Part shown: positions 36,060 through 47,694 of the stretch, one piece after another
How positions within the stretch are numbered: the first letter of the stretch is position 1
Layout of the letters: every line of letters starts with the position of its first letter
Source: Undaria pinnatifida
Lineage: Eukaryota > Sar > Phaeophyceae > Laminariales > Alariaceae
DNA: 64,000 nucleotides
NCBI GenBank assembly: GCA_012845835.1
Contig: JABAKD010000029.1
Coordinates: 8,439,380-8,503,379, forward strand
Direction of reading: 5' to 3'
Notes under the pieces: model-generated
Database searches by the model: none
Told to the model about the DNA's origin: nothing
Seen by the model: only the letters and a program-made list of their open reading frames with translations
Program-made: the position numbers and the translations under genes

Positions 36060-37710
36060 TTACGGTTCGAATGTGCGAGAAGACTAAGTGCACTGTGATG
36101 CTGGTGGACGGGGGAAAATATCCAAATGTTTTACGTGTTGATATTTACAAGGAGTTGCACAGGGATGTACACTATCACTCAATGTATTCCAGATAAATAT
36201 TGATGACATGATAGCAGCAGCAGTCGAACCAGCCAAGAAAGCAAGGAGTCACGAAATGGGGGAAGATACGGTGTCGGGGTTGATGTTTGCGGATGATTTC
36301 GTGTTGGTATCAGAAACACCCGAAGGATTGCAGGAACAGATAGAGAACGCACTAGAGTACGCACTAGGACATGGAGAGTGACAGCCGAACGTAAAAAAAA
36401 GCGCGGTAGTAGTACTAGTTGTGGTATGTAACGAAGATAAGGTGAGTCCGGTAAAATTCAGATGGAAGCGGGGAGAAGATGAACTGCCGATCGCAGCCCA
36501 TTACACGTACCTTGGCGTGGAGATCTCAAAGGATCGCTCTTGGGATACACACATTTATCTAGCGAAAATATTAGGAAAGGGTACGAAGCACAGACAGGTA
36601 GGCAAGATGGAGGGCGCGATCCTAATAGACTCGCACCTTGACACTAGGATTAAAATATGTATTCTGAATTATAATGTGATTGTACCCGAGGGCTAGAGCA
36701 CGCAAGAGAAATGTGAGAAGGGAACGCTAAACTCGTAGAACAACTGGAAACAGTGCAGATGGCGGCAGCAGCTAAAAAGATACTGCAGGACGGTCAAGTA
36801 CGACGAGTAATACAGTATTAAGGACAGAACTAGGATTGTACCCACTTAAGACAAATAGAGACGTGTGAGAAAGTTGAAATGAATCGCAATATAAATAAAT
36901 TAATATGCTAGAAAAGAGGTTGCCAACCATTATGCATAGCTGATAGGGCTGTATGAGAGTATGGTAGAAAATAACAAATGGGCGAGCTGGAATAAGATGG
37001 GAGATAACGTACTCGAGAAAGCATTGAAGGGTTTAGGGGGAGACCAAGAGGAGGTACTCTCTACGGAGAAGTTTAGCGGGTACAAGACAGAAGCAAAAGG
37101 AAGGATAGAAGAAAGGGAAAGGCTAGCGCTAAGAAAATAAGGTGAAACAGAGGAGAAACGCTTAGCGATATACGGGGGGTTGAGGGAAGGTATTGGAATG
37201 AAAACGTGCCTGCACGGCCCAATGGACAACGGAAAAAAGGTGAAACTGCGATTTCGTGTAGGGGACCTGGACCAGAAATAAGAAAGAGATATATACCAGT
37301 AGTCGGGAAGAGGAGGAGGACGTGTGGCTACAAATATGTGCCCGTGTGGCAATAGAGAGTAAGACTCACATAGTAGGAGAATGTAAAACATGCAAGGAGG
37401 AACGGGATGCCTTAGAGAGGAGGATATGAGGAAGTTAGACGTATGTGACATGGAAGAGCTTGGTGGACTAGAGGGTAGCGAAAAAACAATCGCTATCCTA
37501 GGAGGTAGATGGTGGCCTTAGACGGCGAAACAGGACGGGGATAGGATAAGCAAACAATCTCTATGTAGTGTATGGAAGAAGCGCAATGAGCGCCCAAACG
37601 TTGAGGTGTCTCTACTAGGAGTAGGAACGGTGCTTCGTCTCGAAAGGGAGGCATGCGTGGTCAATGGTCAAACGACCAAGGCAAGCAACAAATGATAACG
37701 AGTACCCCCT
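36060..37710 (+). pseudogene. Decayed LINE (non-LTR retrotransposon), reverse transcriptase and C-terminal region
   Basis: From 36148 one frame reads QGVAQGCTLSLNVF and INIDDM, then GLMFADDFVLV. These are the conserved (R/A)QGCxLS and [FY]ADD catalytic blocks of LINE reverse transcriptase. The frame is broken once by TGA at 36379-36381, where the family expects Trp (GE-stop-QPNVKKS), consistent with a TGG to TGA change. It then continues as HYTYLGVEISKDRSW to 36696. Beyond that, shifted frames still show LEQLETVQMAAAAKKIL, ELGLYPL, and a Cys/His block (CPCGN, THIVGECKTC, EERD) typical of the LINE C terminus. The reading ends near WKKRNERPNVEVSLLG and GQTTKASNK with a TGA at about 37692, followed by a C-rich stretch. 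Several frameshifts and stops mean it cannot encode a working protein. The 5' half (endonuclease) was not found. Confidence 0.85.
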
Positions 37711-37810
37711 CCCCCCCCCTCCCCCCGCCCAATTATCACACCGCCTATTATAGCGGAGATGGTATACCCATATATTGGAGAGAAGGTAAAGATGGTATGC
37801 CTCGCAAGTT

Positions 37811-38113
37811 GACGCGGGCTACGATAGATAGAGGTGATGACTCTCAACAGTTTTTTTCGGAGCGAGGTGTTTCTCAATTTGGGAGCTTAAGACCTCTCGC
37901 CAAAAAAATCTGTATGATAATTTTGTGGAAAAAAATAAATAACACCGCTCTCTACCGGATGATAAAAATGAAAAAAGTAATTGCGAGAATCATGCAAAAA
38001 AGAATGTCCGATTTTTTTTTTCCGACGATATTTTGGGTTTGGAAGCCCCCGTCATTCAGACCAAAAAACAGTCAAAAAGAGGTATACCTTAATAATACCT
38101 GTATCGTAGCGTG
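37811..38113 (+). mobile_element. MITE-C copy 3
   Basis: GACGCGGGCTACGATAGATA to CTGTATCGTAGCGTGC. It contains the undisturbed GGGAGCTTAAGACCTCTC target motif and CCCCGTCATTCAG. Confidence 0.7.
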
Positions 38114-38483
38114 CCCTCGCAATTACTCTTGTTTTTATCTCCGGCAACGAGCTCCAGGTATCCATCAGGGGGGTCGCGCTTGTAGGGGGCTTTTTTTTTG
38201 GCAGTGGCCCCTCGCGGTTACTCGCGCGATGTGACCCCCTGTTTATTTTGCAGTTCTTTAAAAGCTTCCTCGTCGTGTGCTGTTCTCATTTCGCGATTTG
38301 AATCCGCGGCATGGAACGGAAGGCTAATATTTTGCTTTTTTTTTTTAATTCCCGGAATTAATTGAGTGGAAGGCTAAAAGCTACGCGCCGCGCCAGAAAA
38401 AATGTCCTATAAAAAAAAGTTGCTGTTCAATCCATCATAATGAGGTAGTAGTGCCACCTTGTAGTAGTGCCGGTGGCTCGTAC

Positions 38484-38750
38484 GACTGATTCTACGATAG
38501 CCTCCCCCCCGAAGCCAGCTATTTTCTCTAACGAAGGTATCATTCACGGCTGCTCGGCACAAGGAAGCATACTACTATCGAAAAAAAAAGTATCCATAAT
38601 AATATGTTTTCTTGTTGTGGGCAAAGGTCTACCGATCGATGACGTCGGGGTGTCGAGGACCACCGCATTTCAGGAGATACGACCGGGAGCTGGTTTTAAA
38701 ACCGGCGATTTCGTTAAAGGAAAGTTGGGGGGGCTGCCGTAGTAAGACTC
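38484..38750. mobile_element. MITE-B copy 3
   Basis: GACTGATTCTACGATAGCCT to GCTGCCGTAGTAAGACT. The flanks show a 5-bp repeat CGTAC on both sides, suggesting the target duplication. Confidence 0.75.
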
Positions 38751-39931
38751 GTACCCGGCAGTAAAAAACGGGGTGTCCGCTCCCTCTGCCGTAGCCCTGC
38801 TCCTTTTTTGCTTTTTCGCCGCTCTCTCGAGCGATGAGCTTAGGAAACCCAAAGCGACAAAGCAAAAAAATCGGCAAGAAAACAAACAGGTATGATACAC
38901 GATCAAACTGCGACATCAAGTACGCGTGCGGATGGACACATCTGCACTGAACACGGCAGGAGGCTGCTCGAGAAACCATGTCCTCCTGCTACCTTAAAGC
39001 GCTGTCTCTAGCGATCATACGAAAACGGTCGAAAAACCCATAATATAATCAAAAATGACCACAAAAAAAAAAAAGCGAGAAAAACGGCAAAGCGTTTTTA
39101 AGATGTGTAACGTTTGTTAAACACCATCAACTACGTGAACAAGCTACTACTCAAAACGTTACGTAGTACACCCATCAACCACTCTACGTGAACAAAGCAC
39201 TCCTCCTTATAAAACCAAAGGACACACCGGCCGAGCACAATATCGCACGCGAGGAAATCCAGGGCCAGGAAACTATACACAAATATCGTATCATATGATA
39301 CGTCATCTCTGTAAGTCATAATATATTGAATATTTTTTAGACTTTTCAGGTGTTCCACAAAGCCCCTTTTTTATGGGAACGTTTTTTTTTTAATCCTTGA
39401 GCATAGATAGTCTAATTACACTCTCCCTTGACCCTTCCCCCCCTCCGCCCCAGCAGGTTGGGCTTTTTTTGTGGCTTTTCGTTACTTCGTTTTCGAAATT
39501 ATGGCAAAATATCTATACATACATATATGTACGTACATACGTCATCCGTTCTCGAGTTTGACATGGGATAATTTTTTTCTTCAGGCTTTTTCATGGGGCC
39601 GTTGGGCATTCCTTGATTTAACAAGTAAGTGACGGCGTCCACCCCTGACCACAACCCTACGGTGAACGTGTATATTGTGTATTTTGGGGCCTGCAGATAG
39701 TGGCCTCAACAACACGTACACGACGCCATGTTACGACGAGGAGCGAGGGAGGAGGGATCCCGTGCGCCCGTAGCTAGCCAACCTATCATCTTCTGCCCGT
39801 AGCTAGCCAGCCTATCATCTTCTCGGCAACAATAATCGCCCAGGAAACCTACAGTATAATAATGCGTTGCTATTATAGTCCTCGTATCAGGCTTCACCGA
39901 CTGTAAGCACATTAACACCGCGCCATTTGTT

Positions 39932-40251
39932 GGCGCGTGCTACGATAATAGAGGAGGTTGCACCAACCATTTGTTTTTTGTTTTTTCCGCGAGCGAGGTC
40001 CCTCGATGTTGGGAGCGCTTGAAATATCTCTCCCAAAAAACTGATTTGGAGAGAGAAAATAAAACTGCTACTATGTCATACCATCCACCGGATGAAAAGT
40101 CCCATGGCGCCTAGGCACACAACAACAACACGAGAATCCTGGAAAAAAAATGGGCCATTTTCAACCATTTTTGGTTAAGGGAGCACCGTCATTCAGGAAC
40201 CAAAAAAGCCAAAAAAAGGTATACCTTAGTACCTCTTTCGTAGCAGGCGTC
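39932..40251 (+). mobile_element. MITE-C copy 4
   Basis: GGCGCGTGCTACGATAATAG to CTTTCGTAGCAGGCGTC, with GATGAAAAGTCCCATGGCGC and ACCGTCATTCAG inside. Weaker family fragments end at about 46294 (GGCACGCGTC) and 28048 (AGCACGCGTC), and another lies near 52380-52455. Confidence 0.7.
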
Positions 40252-40404
40252 TGTCTCTTAATATTGTAGGTATATACGGTGGTAGCCTCTCTTGTTATAT
40301 ACCTGGTGCACGTTTTGTACTAGCCTACTCGTACTACACCGCATATATGAAAGCAGCAGCTGCCCGACTCGAAAGCGCGACACGGCGGTAGCTGGGAGGG
40401 GCCT

Positions 40405-40665
40405 GTTTTGCGGGGCGTTGTGTTTGCAGTGGGTCCACGGGTCACTCGCGCGAGTGACGCCCCCCCCCCCCCCCCGCGTTCCCGCGCGTTTTTTTAGAGA
40501 GTTCGTGCGCCGTTTAATTTTTTTTGTTGTATGGTGGTGGGGTGTGTGTGAATCCGCAACGGAACGGTTAGCTGACGCTACGCCGGTATAATCGCCTAAT
40601 ATTTATAAAAGTTGTATTTTTTTCAGTGAGATACGGAGTCACTCGTCGTACGAGTGGCTCTGATT
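40405..40665. repeat. Repeat G with an 18-bp perfect palindrome
   Basis: GTCACTCGCGCGAGTGAC at 40441-40458 is a perfect palindrome. A related block, GTCACTCGTCGTACGAGTGG, follows at about 40638, each preceded by CAGTG...CGG. The same pair of blocks occurs at 34035-34250, and single blocks near 38205, 26030 and 19885. Confidence 0.55.
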
Positions 40666-40754
40666 TGGCGGGGGGGGGGGGGGGGGGGGGGGGGGAAGGA
40701 TGCCCACCCCCCCCCCCACACACACACACACCTGTCGTAGCCTTGGTCAACTAA

Positions 40755-41137
40755 GACGCGTGCTACGATAGAGGTACGTAGCATTTTTCGTCTGAAGAAA
40801 TGGTTTCTGAAAGACGGTGCCATGCTCCTTAACCCAAAATCGTCGGGAAATGGCCATTTCCCCCCCCCCTCCCGTGATTTCTTGTCGTGTACCGCGAGAG
40901 GCCATGGGATTCTTCATCCGGTATGTACATTGCAGTTTTTTTATTTTGATCCAAAAATCAGTTTTCTTGGGAGGCGGTCTTAACGCCTTTACACCTGGAA
41001 ACCCGTTTTGGGGACAAAACTACTTGGAGATAGTACAGGGGACAGTCTTGGGGCCCTAAAGGGGTTAAGCTCTCCCGGAATGGGAACCTCTCAGAAAAAA
41101 AGTGGTGCACACCCACCCTCTTGTCGTAGCACGCGTC
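40755..41137 (-). mobile_element. MITE-C copy carrying a MITE-A insertion
   Basis: Ends are GACGCGTGCTACGATAGAGG at 40755 and GTAGCACGCGTC at 41126-41137. The interior reads in the opposite direction to copy 1 and is interrupted at the TTAA of its AGCTTAAGACC motif by a MITE-A at 40980-41068. Confidence 0.8.
40980..41068 (-). mobile_element. MITE-A inserted at a TTAA inside MITE-C
   Basis: TTAACGCCTTTACACCTGG to CCCTAAAGGGGTTAA, bounded on both sides by TTAA. Sister MITE-C copies (20106-20118, 37886-37898) show the empty site GAGCTTAAGACC, so the TTAA duplication on insertion is read directly from the sequence. Confidence 0.85.
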
Positions 41138-41689
41138 CTGACGTAGATGCAAGCGGCCACACCTACTACTGCTGTAGATCTATGTGTACAGCGCGTTAGG
41201 ATGATGGGGAAAATACGTTTCGTGACCGCGATTTGCCCAATCAAAAAAAAAATACAAATCAGAAAATTGCGGCAAGACACGAAAAGTTTGACCAATAAAA
41301 AAAAAATGGTATTAAAAAAACAAAACAGATAAATGTCTGCGGACCCGCGTAAAAAAAGTCCTTCTGTTTCAAATTACCATTTACTTGCAGCGGCAAGTTT
41401 TAGTCGTGTGTCGCTCTGTCCCTGCAGGCAAGTCATAGTTCTCTTCTAGTCGGGACTTTTTACACGCCAGCAAGAATTTTCGGAAATTTCGTTTTTTTTT
41501 TGGAAGAGGATGGGAGATTCGGCCCAACGGATCACCCAAAAAAATTGCAGCTCGAACCAAAATATTGTACGTAAACGTTGGGTTGGAATGAATCGCTAAG
41601 CCATAATGAAGGCGTTTCCACCGCTTTCTTGTCACAATACAACAAAAATACATAGGGGCGTGGCAGGGAGGGAGGAGAAGTAGGGGAAG

Positions 41690-42240
41690 AGTAGCGGGGG
41701 GGGGGGGAGGGGCAAGGGGGGCGGGGGGGGAGGACGGGCAGGGGAAGAGCACGGGGGGGCGGGGAGGACGGGGGAGGAGGGGGGGGGGGGGGGGGGGGAA
41801 GAGGAAGGGGGGGAAAGGGGGGGGGGAGAGAGGAGGGGAGATGAGGGCGGGGGAGAGGGAGGAGGGGGGGGGGAGAGGGGGGGCTAGAGAAAGGGGGGGG
41901 GGGGCAGAGGGGGGGGGAGAGAGGCGGGGGGGGGGGGGAGGGAAGGTGGGAGAGGAAGAGGGGGGGAAGGGGCGGGGGGGGGGGAAGAAAGAGGGGGAGG
42001 AGGAGGGGGGAGAGAGGCGAGGGGGGGGAGAGGATGGGGGGGGGGAGAAATCGGAGGGGCAGAGGAGGGGGGGGGGAGGAGGAGGGGGGGAGGGGGAGGA
42101 AGGGGGGGGAGGGGGGCGGGGGGGGGGGAGGAAGGGGGGGGGGGGAGGGGGGGGGAGGAAGGCGGGGGCGGGGGAGGAGGGGGAGGAAGGCGGGGGCGGG
42201 GGAGGAGGGGGAGGAGGAGAGGGGAACGGGGAAGGGGGGA
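41690..42240 (+). repeat. ~550-bp polypurine (G/A) tract
   Basis: The plus strand is almost entirely G and A: GGGGG runs separated by GA or GAGG, with only scattered C or T. It can form G-quadruplex or H-DNA. The open frames across it are consequences of the composition. Confidence 0.95.
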
Positions 42241-42354
42241 GGGCTCTACTGCCGGGTGAAGTGATCAGTGGTCGAGAACAAGGACCGCGCGATTGTGATA
42301 AGCTTCGGAGGGGAATAAACTAGTTAGTGAGACTAGAGCGCCATACTATCTTAG

Positions 42355-42555
42355 GAAGCGGGAGAGGACCTGACCAATCTCATCGATGCCGATCGAGGAA
42401 CCCTCTTACGGTTGGGGTTAGGGTATAGCAGGTTTCTTGCGCTACTGGCGGACAAAGCGGCAGGTCGTGAGCCGAGGAAACCACACACCGGGGGTCGACT
42501 TGTCCAGAAGGAGGAGCAGACACTCAACAGCGGGCTACGTAACACCTTCGTCTAG
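42355..42555 (+). other. Unrecognised exon-like frame, 66 codons
   Basis: It follows an acceptor-like CTATCTTAG and is open to TAG at 42553-42555, reading AGEDLTNLIDADRGTLLRLG and YSRFLALLADKAAGRE. The composition looks coding, but there is no start codon, no donor and no known relative. Confidence 0.25.
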
Positions 42556-42802
42556 GAAATTCGATTATTAAGTGGAGGAGATGCGTGGCTGCGTAGTTGG
42601 TTGGATTCGAATCTGATGAACCTACTTCATGGATAATTCCCCGTTTTGCCGTTGGTAGTAGGTTTTGCCTCGCTCGAGGTAGTTACCATTGCGACGTTTG
42701 TGAGGGAGAGAGAGTATCGTCGAGGGCTCGAAATATTCGTGTGTATGTCCTTATTGAGAGAGAAATACAGCCCGAAGGGTGGCAACCGGGTATAGTACCG
42801 AG

Positions 42803-43063
42803 GACTGATTCTACGATACACCCCCCCCCCAAAACCGGCGATGTTCTCTAACGAACGTTTCATGGCTAATCGACTCGAGCAAAGATGCTAGACCTCGGGA
42901 AAAAGTGTCTCCATATATTTTCCTTGTTAGCAAAGGACGATCGAACAATGACGTCGGGTTGGCAAGGGGCACCGTGTTTCAGGCGTTACGGCCGGGAGGG
43001 AGCTGGCTTCAAAACCGGCGATATCGTTAAAGAGAAATCGGGGGAGCTATCGTAGAACGACTC
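42803..43063. mobile_element. MITE-B copy 4
   Basis: GACTGATTCTACGATACACC to GCTATCGTAGAACGACT, flanked by CCGAG on both sides. With copy 3, this supports a 5-bp target duplication for the family. Confidence 0.75.
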
Positions 43064-43069
43064 CGAGTC

Positions 43070-44350
43070 AGAACGAACAAGAGAGTCGACTGTGTGGTGG
43101 TCCTCACTGACGAGGTGACGCAAAATAAACTTTAAAAGTAGACGTCTTACATATGTAACGGGAAGGGGTACATGAACAACAAAACTTGTGCGCGAGTTCG
43201 ACTCTTCGCCAGGGCGCAACGCATCTTTTTTTTGTGACTGACGTGCATACACCCAGCAGGTGGTATAGGTTTTTATAGGATCTAAACAACGGAGAATATT
43301 GTTGGAAAATTCGGGAACGAAAACCGAACCAAGAATATAGCACATCATGCTGTTTGGTGTGAGAAGGAATTAGGTATGCATGAAGGCATTTTGGTTCAGA
43401 TTCTGTGGTTGAAGAATTGCTATTGATTGCACACCCCAGCAGCGAGTAACTGACAGTGTTTGGTGTTGATCGCGTGAATGGCAACACCGAGAAATGGATA
43501 CGGCACGGAACGGTGCTCTGGCACAGCATCGGAACGTTGCTTTGGCAGGCTGGTAGAACACACCAACACATACCAACACACAGTTTACCGCCGCTAGGGC
43601 AGGACTGAGCCAGCAGCTGCTGCTCCAAGCCTTCGTCATGTCTCCTCAGTTTCCGACTTCTCTTTCGTTTATATTTATTTATTTATTTCATGTGTTCTGA
43701 CCTGCGAATCGGAGACATAGAGGGCTGGGAGAGCAACGCCTGAGGTGGACCGGGACCGTGCTGGACACGGCATCGACATGATGGGTATGCCACCGTGCTC
43801 TTACATGCTCTGCCATACTTCATATACACGATAAGTGTTACGTGGGCGAGGGGTTCGAAACCTAAAGTTTCATGCAGGCTCCGGACAGTAGCGGCAAGAG
43901 CGAGGGGTTTGAACCCGCCCTAAGTTTATTTTATTTTATTTCGGCGGCCGCGCACATAAAGAACTCCTTGTTGTTTGGCTAGACTATACTTCGTTCGCGT
44001 GACTCATCAAAAGTATAGAGCACAACGGGCGAGTTACTCTTTTTTTCTTTCAAGCTTTTGATTGACCTTTCGTGTGCTTGCTTGAAGTATGAATATATAG
44101 TAGCCCAAGAGGCACCAACAGAGTACTCGTAGTTCCTGGGCAGGCCTGTTGTAAAAATATTGAACACCGTTGGTTGTCGATCGGTTTTTCTCCCAGCAAG
44201 AACGTTTTTCTAATAAACATAAACATTTTGCTGCTTATTCTCTGCTCTCGATATTATATCTTGGTCTCAGAGCAGTGCCCGATGACAACATAGAATGGCC
44301 AACGCTCAGAGCTCAACGATCAATCACAGAAGACAAAAAGACAATATCGA
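43070..44350. other. No recognised gene
   Basis: The longest frame is 174 codons on the minus strand (43628-43104), with no domain I recognise. Two near-identical phrases, GCGAGGGGTTCGAAACC and GCGAGGGGTTTGAACCC (about 43848 and 43900), suggest a small decayed duplication. Confidence 0.4.
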
Positions 44351-44359
44351 CACCCCTGA

Positions 44360-44950
44360 TCAATCGCCAATGAGCTATGTGACATGACCAAATAGTCGAC
44401 AACAAGCATTCTGACATTGATATGACAAGCAAGACGGTAAATAACTCATGACCAACGAACTACCAGTGACCAATGAATGGTCAGTGACCGAGATCAGCCA
44501 TTAGCGACCATTGACCACTGATTATACAACCGATGACCAATGACCAATGATGACTGATAAACGGTCAACAACCAACAATAAGCGAATGACTAAAAGTCAA
44601 TGACCCTTCAGCGGCAAATGTCTGCCATCTCTGACTGATGATCAAAACGACCAATGGTCTATTAATAAGCCATAGACTCAACCAATAACAAATCACCAAC
44701 GAATAACCAGTGGCCAATGACCAGTGGCCGAGATCAGTCTTCAACGACCAGTGGGCAAAGGTCAACGATCAAAATCATCAACGTTCTCAACAAAAAGATG
44801 TGAGAAATTCGCCAAGAATTGCCAAGATAATCAATGGCCAAAAGCGGATGGCCAATGATCTCGATCATACCCCGATCACGAAATAAATGCCACAAATCAT
44901 CAACAACCACAGCAGTGACCATCAACCAAATAACCTGCGACACCCACTAC
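44360..44950. repeat. Degenerate CAATGACCA-type minisatellite
   Basis: Short motifs GACCAATGACCA, GACCAGTGGCCA and CAATGATCA recur every 10-20 bases with much drift. The same vocabulary returns at 46860-46990. Confidence 0.6.
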
Positions 44951-47090
44951 AAATAGAGGGGTGCACCAAGTCGTTTCCGGAGCTCCTACAAGCAACCCGA
45001 GGAGTCCCGTACCCCCCCCCCACACCCCCAACTGATTTGGATGAAAACGGAAAGTTCAGCCCGATGTTCAAACATGTAAAGATTACTCGTATTAATACTA
45101 CGACTACGCCCACGAGTTGTCCACTACGAACACGACCCACGTCCGAAAACAAACATGCGAAAAAAAAGGTACTTCAAAACAAGAAAATCGCAAATTGCCA
45201 CCATTTGGGGCTAAGAAGCCCATGTCAAATCTCAGAACGTTGGTTTGGTCAAAACACTATAGAACCTTTTTATCGGAAGAGAAATCACGACGAGTAATAC
45301 CTATCACAAGCACCAACAACGCAGCTTGCAAAGATGAGTATTGACCCTCGAAATTCGTCGAACTCACGGCTGACGTCCTCGGAATATTTTCATAAAATAC
45401 CTGGCCCAGCAGAGCGGCTGGCCAGCTGACTAGCAACAACAGCACGCTGTCTGTTCGCGCGTGTTCTACCAGTCTGCCGGAGCACCGCCCCCCGTGATAC
45501 ATCCACTCGAGGCATTGCCACCACTGACGCCATCAACCAAACGCTGCCGCCACGCTGCGCTGCACAATCAATAATGTCAATTATTCACCCTCAATATGAA
45601 AGTATGAACCAAAAACGACTACTTGTACTGACGCAATTCTCGCTCTTCTTGCGGAACAAAACACACAGCAGTGTACCTGGTATATTATAAAAAAAAAATT
45701 GAGATGCCGCGGCATCGGAGTACCGCGACAAGTCGATACACTCCTCGACGCCCCACGCATGCGGACCCACAAGCAGGGGGTCCACATGTGCGGGCAGGAA
45801 GCGCGGATCGAAACGGATCAGCGGTGTACATCCATGATCCGCGGCTCCCAAACTCTTAATAATCTTCTCCCCCCCATCGCCCCCCCATAGTAGTGACGCC
45901 TCCCAATGAACAAACGCCCACTAACAACAAGTACTTGATATTAATATAATAACAACGACTCAAATGCTGACGGTACACATATGTGCACAACTTTTTTCTC
46001 ATGAGCTGCTCCTAGTTTCCAGCGCTATAACATTATTTTATTCCCCAAGTTGCCCCCCCAAGAAAAACGGCTTGTTGTGAGAAAAAATGAAAAAGCCCTC
46101 TCTTCGACCAGATCTGGAGACAAATCTCATATGGCGGCCTCTAGGTATTCAAAAACAATATACTGCTCGACAAAAACATGCGGATCCCGGCGAGTTTGGG
46201 GTAAAGGAAGCATTGTCTTTCAGAAGAAACAAAAAGGTTTTACGAGAAGAAGCCAAAAAGTGTGCTATCTCTCTCTTCTATCGTGGCACGCGTCCAACCG
46301 ATCCTGTAGTGCTCAACTCTAGTAGAAGGTTTGCTTGTTGTTTTTGTTTTTGTTTTTTGTTTTTGTTTTTGTTTTTATTCATCCAGAGAACCGTTCCGAT
46401 GATAACTACTCTTATAGACTATACTACTGTATCAGAACATTTTTTTTTTTTTTTTTTTTTGTTCAACATCCAGAACCGATCCGATTATAGCTACAACTCT
46501 TCTACTAGAACACATACAATACATTTGCTTTTGGTTATTTTGATTCATCCATCAGAACCGATCCGATTATATAACTACTCTTACATAGCGAGAACATTTG
46601 TTTTTATTCTTGCCTGCCCATCCCACTTATTTCAACTTTAAGTCACACTTTGTTCTTTCTCTTCTCTCTCTCCCTCTCTAGGCATAACTCGGATCCAGAG
46701 TCACCAAGCAGGTTCATCGCCCCCCCTCCCTCTCCACTATATATGGTACGTGTTTTCATTTTTGGCCTCGAGAAGACTTTGAAGCCCTTTCTTCCCTCGT
46801 CGACTCGCACCATCGAGTTGCGCCAGACACACTTCCCGTATAACCTGTAACACCAATTACTGAAATGCCAATGGTCAATGACACATCTCAGCGGGGAGAA
46901 CTATCAGCGGCCAATCAATGACCAATCATCAACCACCACCAAAAGGCTGCCCCCCCCCCCCCCAATCAATGACAAGCAACCAATCGATATAGAACGACTA
47001 GCTAGAAAGGCCTGCCACGATTTTCGTAGGGCTATTTCATACTGCTAATTTTGAGGCATATATATAGGGCTATTCTTCGTATTAGTTGCG

Positions 47091-47291
47091 ATTGATTTTA
47101 CGATAGCCGCCCCCTCCCCTAAGCAACAGCGATTTTTTTTAAACAACGTTTCGTGGCTGCTCGATTCGAGGAAGGGCGTTACGAAAAGTATGTCTTCACG
47201 CATATTTCTCGTTCGCGAAGGACTACTACTGCTATCGAACGATGACGTCGTATTTCCGGAGATACGGCCGTGTGGTGGGCTGGCTTCAAAA
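47091..47291. mobile_element. MITE-B copy 5, right end missing
   Basis: It begins ATTGATTTTACGATAGCCGC and keeps AACAACGTTTCGTGGCTGC and CGATGACGTCG, then stops in GGGCTGGCTTCAAAAC. It is followed by a foldback-element fragment (TACAAATCGAATATCC, ~47350). Confidence 0.6.
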
Positions 47292-47694
47292 CACTACTTT
47301 CGCCCTCCAAAGACCATATAAAACTATAGCATTGATGCCGTTCCGATATGAATACAAATCGAATATCCTTTCACGATGCACTACTATACTACTGCACCGT
47401 GTGATAGATTCTCTTCCTATGACCCTCTGCCAACCAAGTCCCCATTTTCCCCTCCCCCCGCATCTTGTCTTTTGATTAGAGCTAACGGCATAATCTATCC
47501 TAGTCACTCATCATCAATGTTCCACCTGGTGTTCACCCGGGGCAGGTCATTGCCCGTGCGGAGTCCTCCGGCTTCTTCCTTCCTCGCAAACTATCCGTTC
47601 GATAGCTCTAGGCCTTGCAACTTGTAAATCGGGGCGGGTAACTTTTCCATGTTTTCTCCGAAAAAGGTTTTAGGGGTGGGTTATATAGAGGTCC

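Noticed and set aside
41841-42323. 160-codon Gly/Glu/Arg-rich frame
   Set aside because: It arises from the polypurine tract; no stop can occur where T is nearly absent.
42413-42428. Telomere-like GGTTGGGGTTAGGGTA (also near 22755)
   Set aside because: A single short occurrence in each place, with no array; chance in G-rich sequence.
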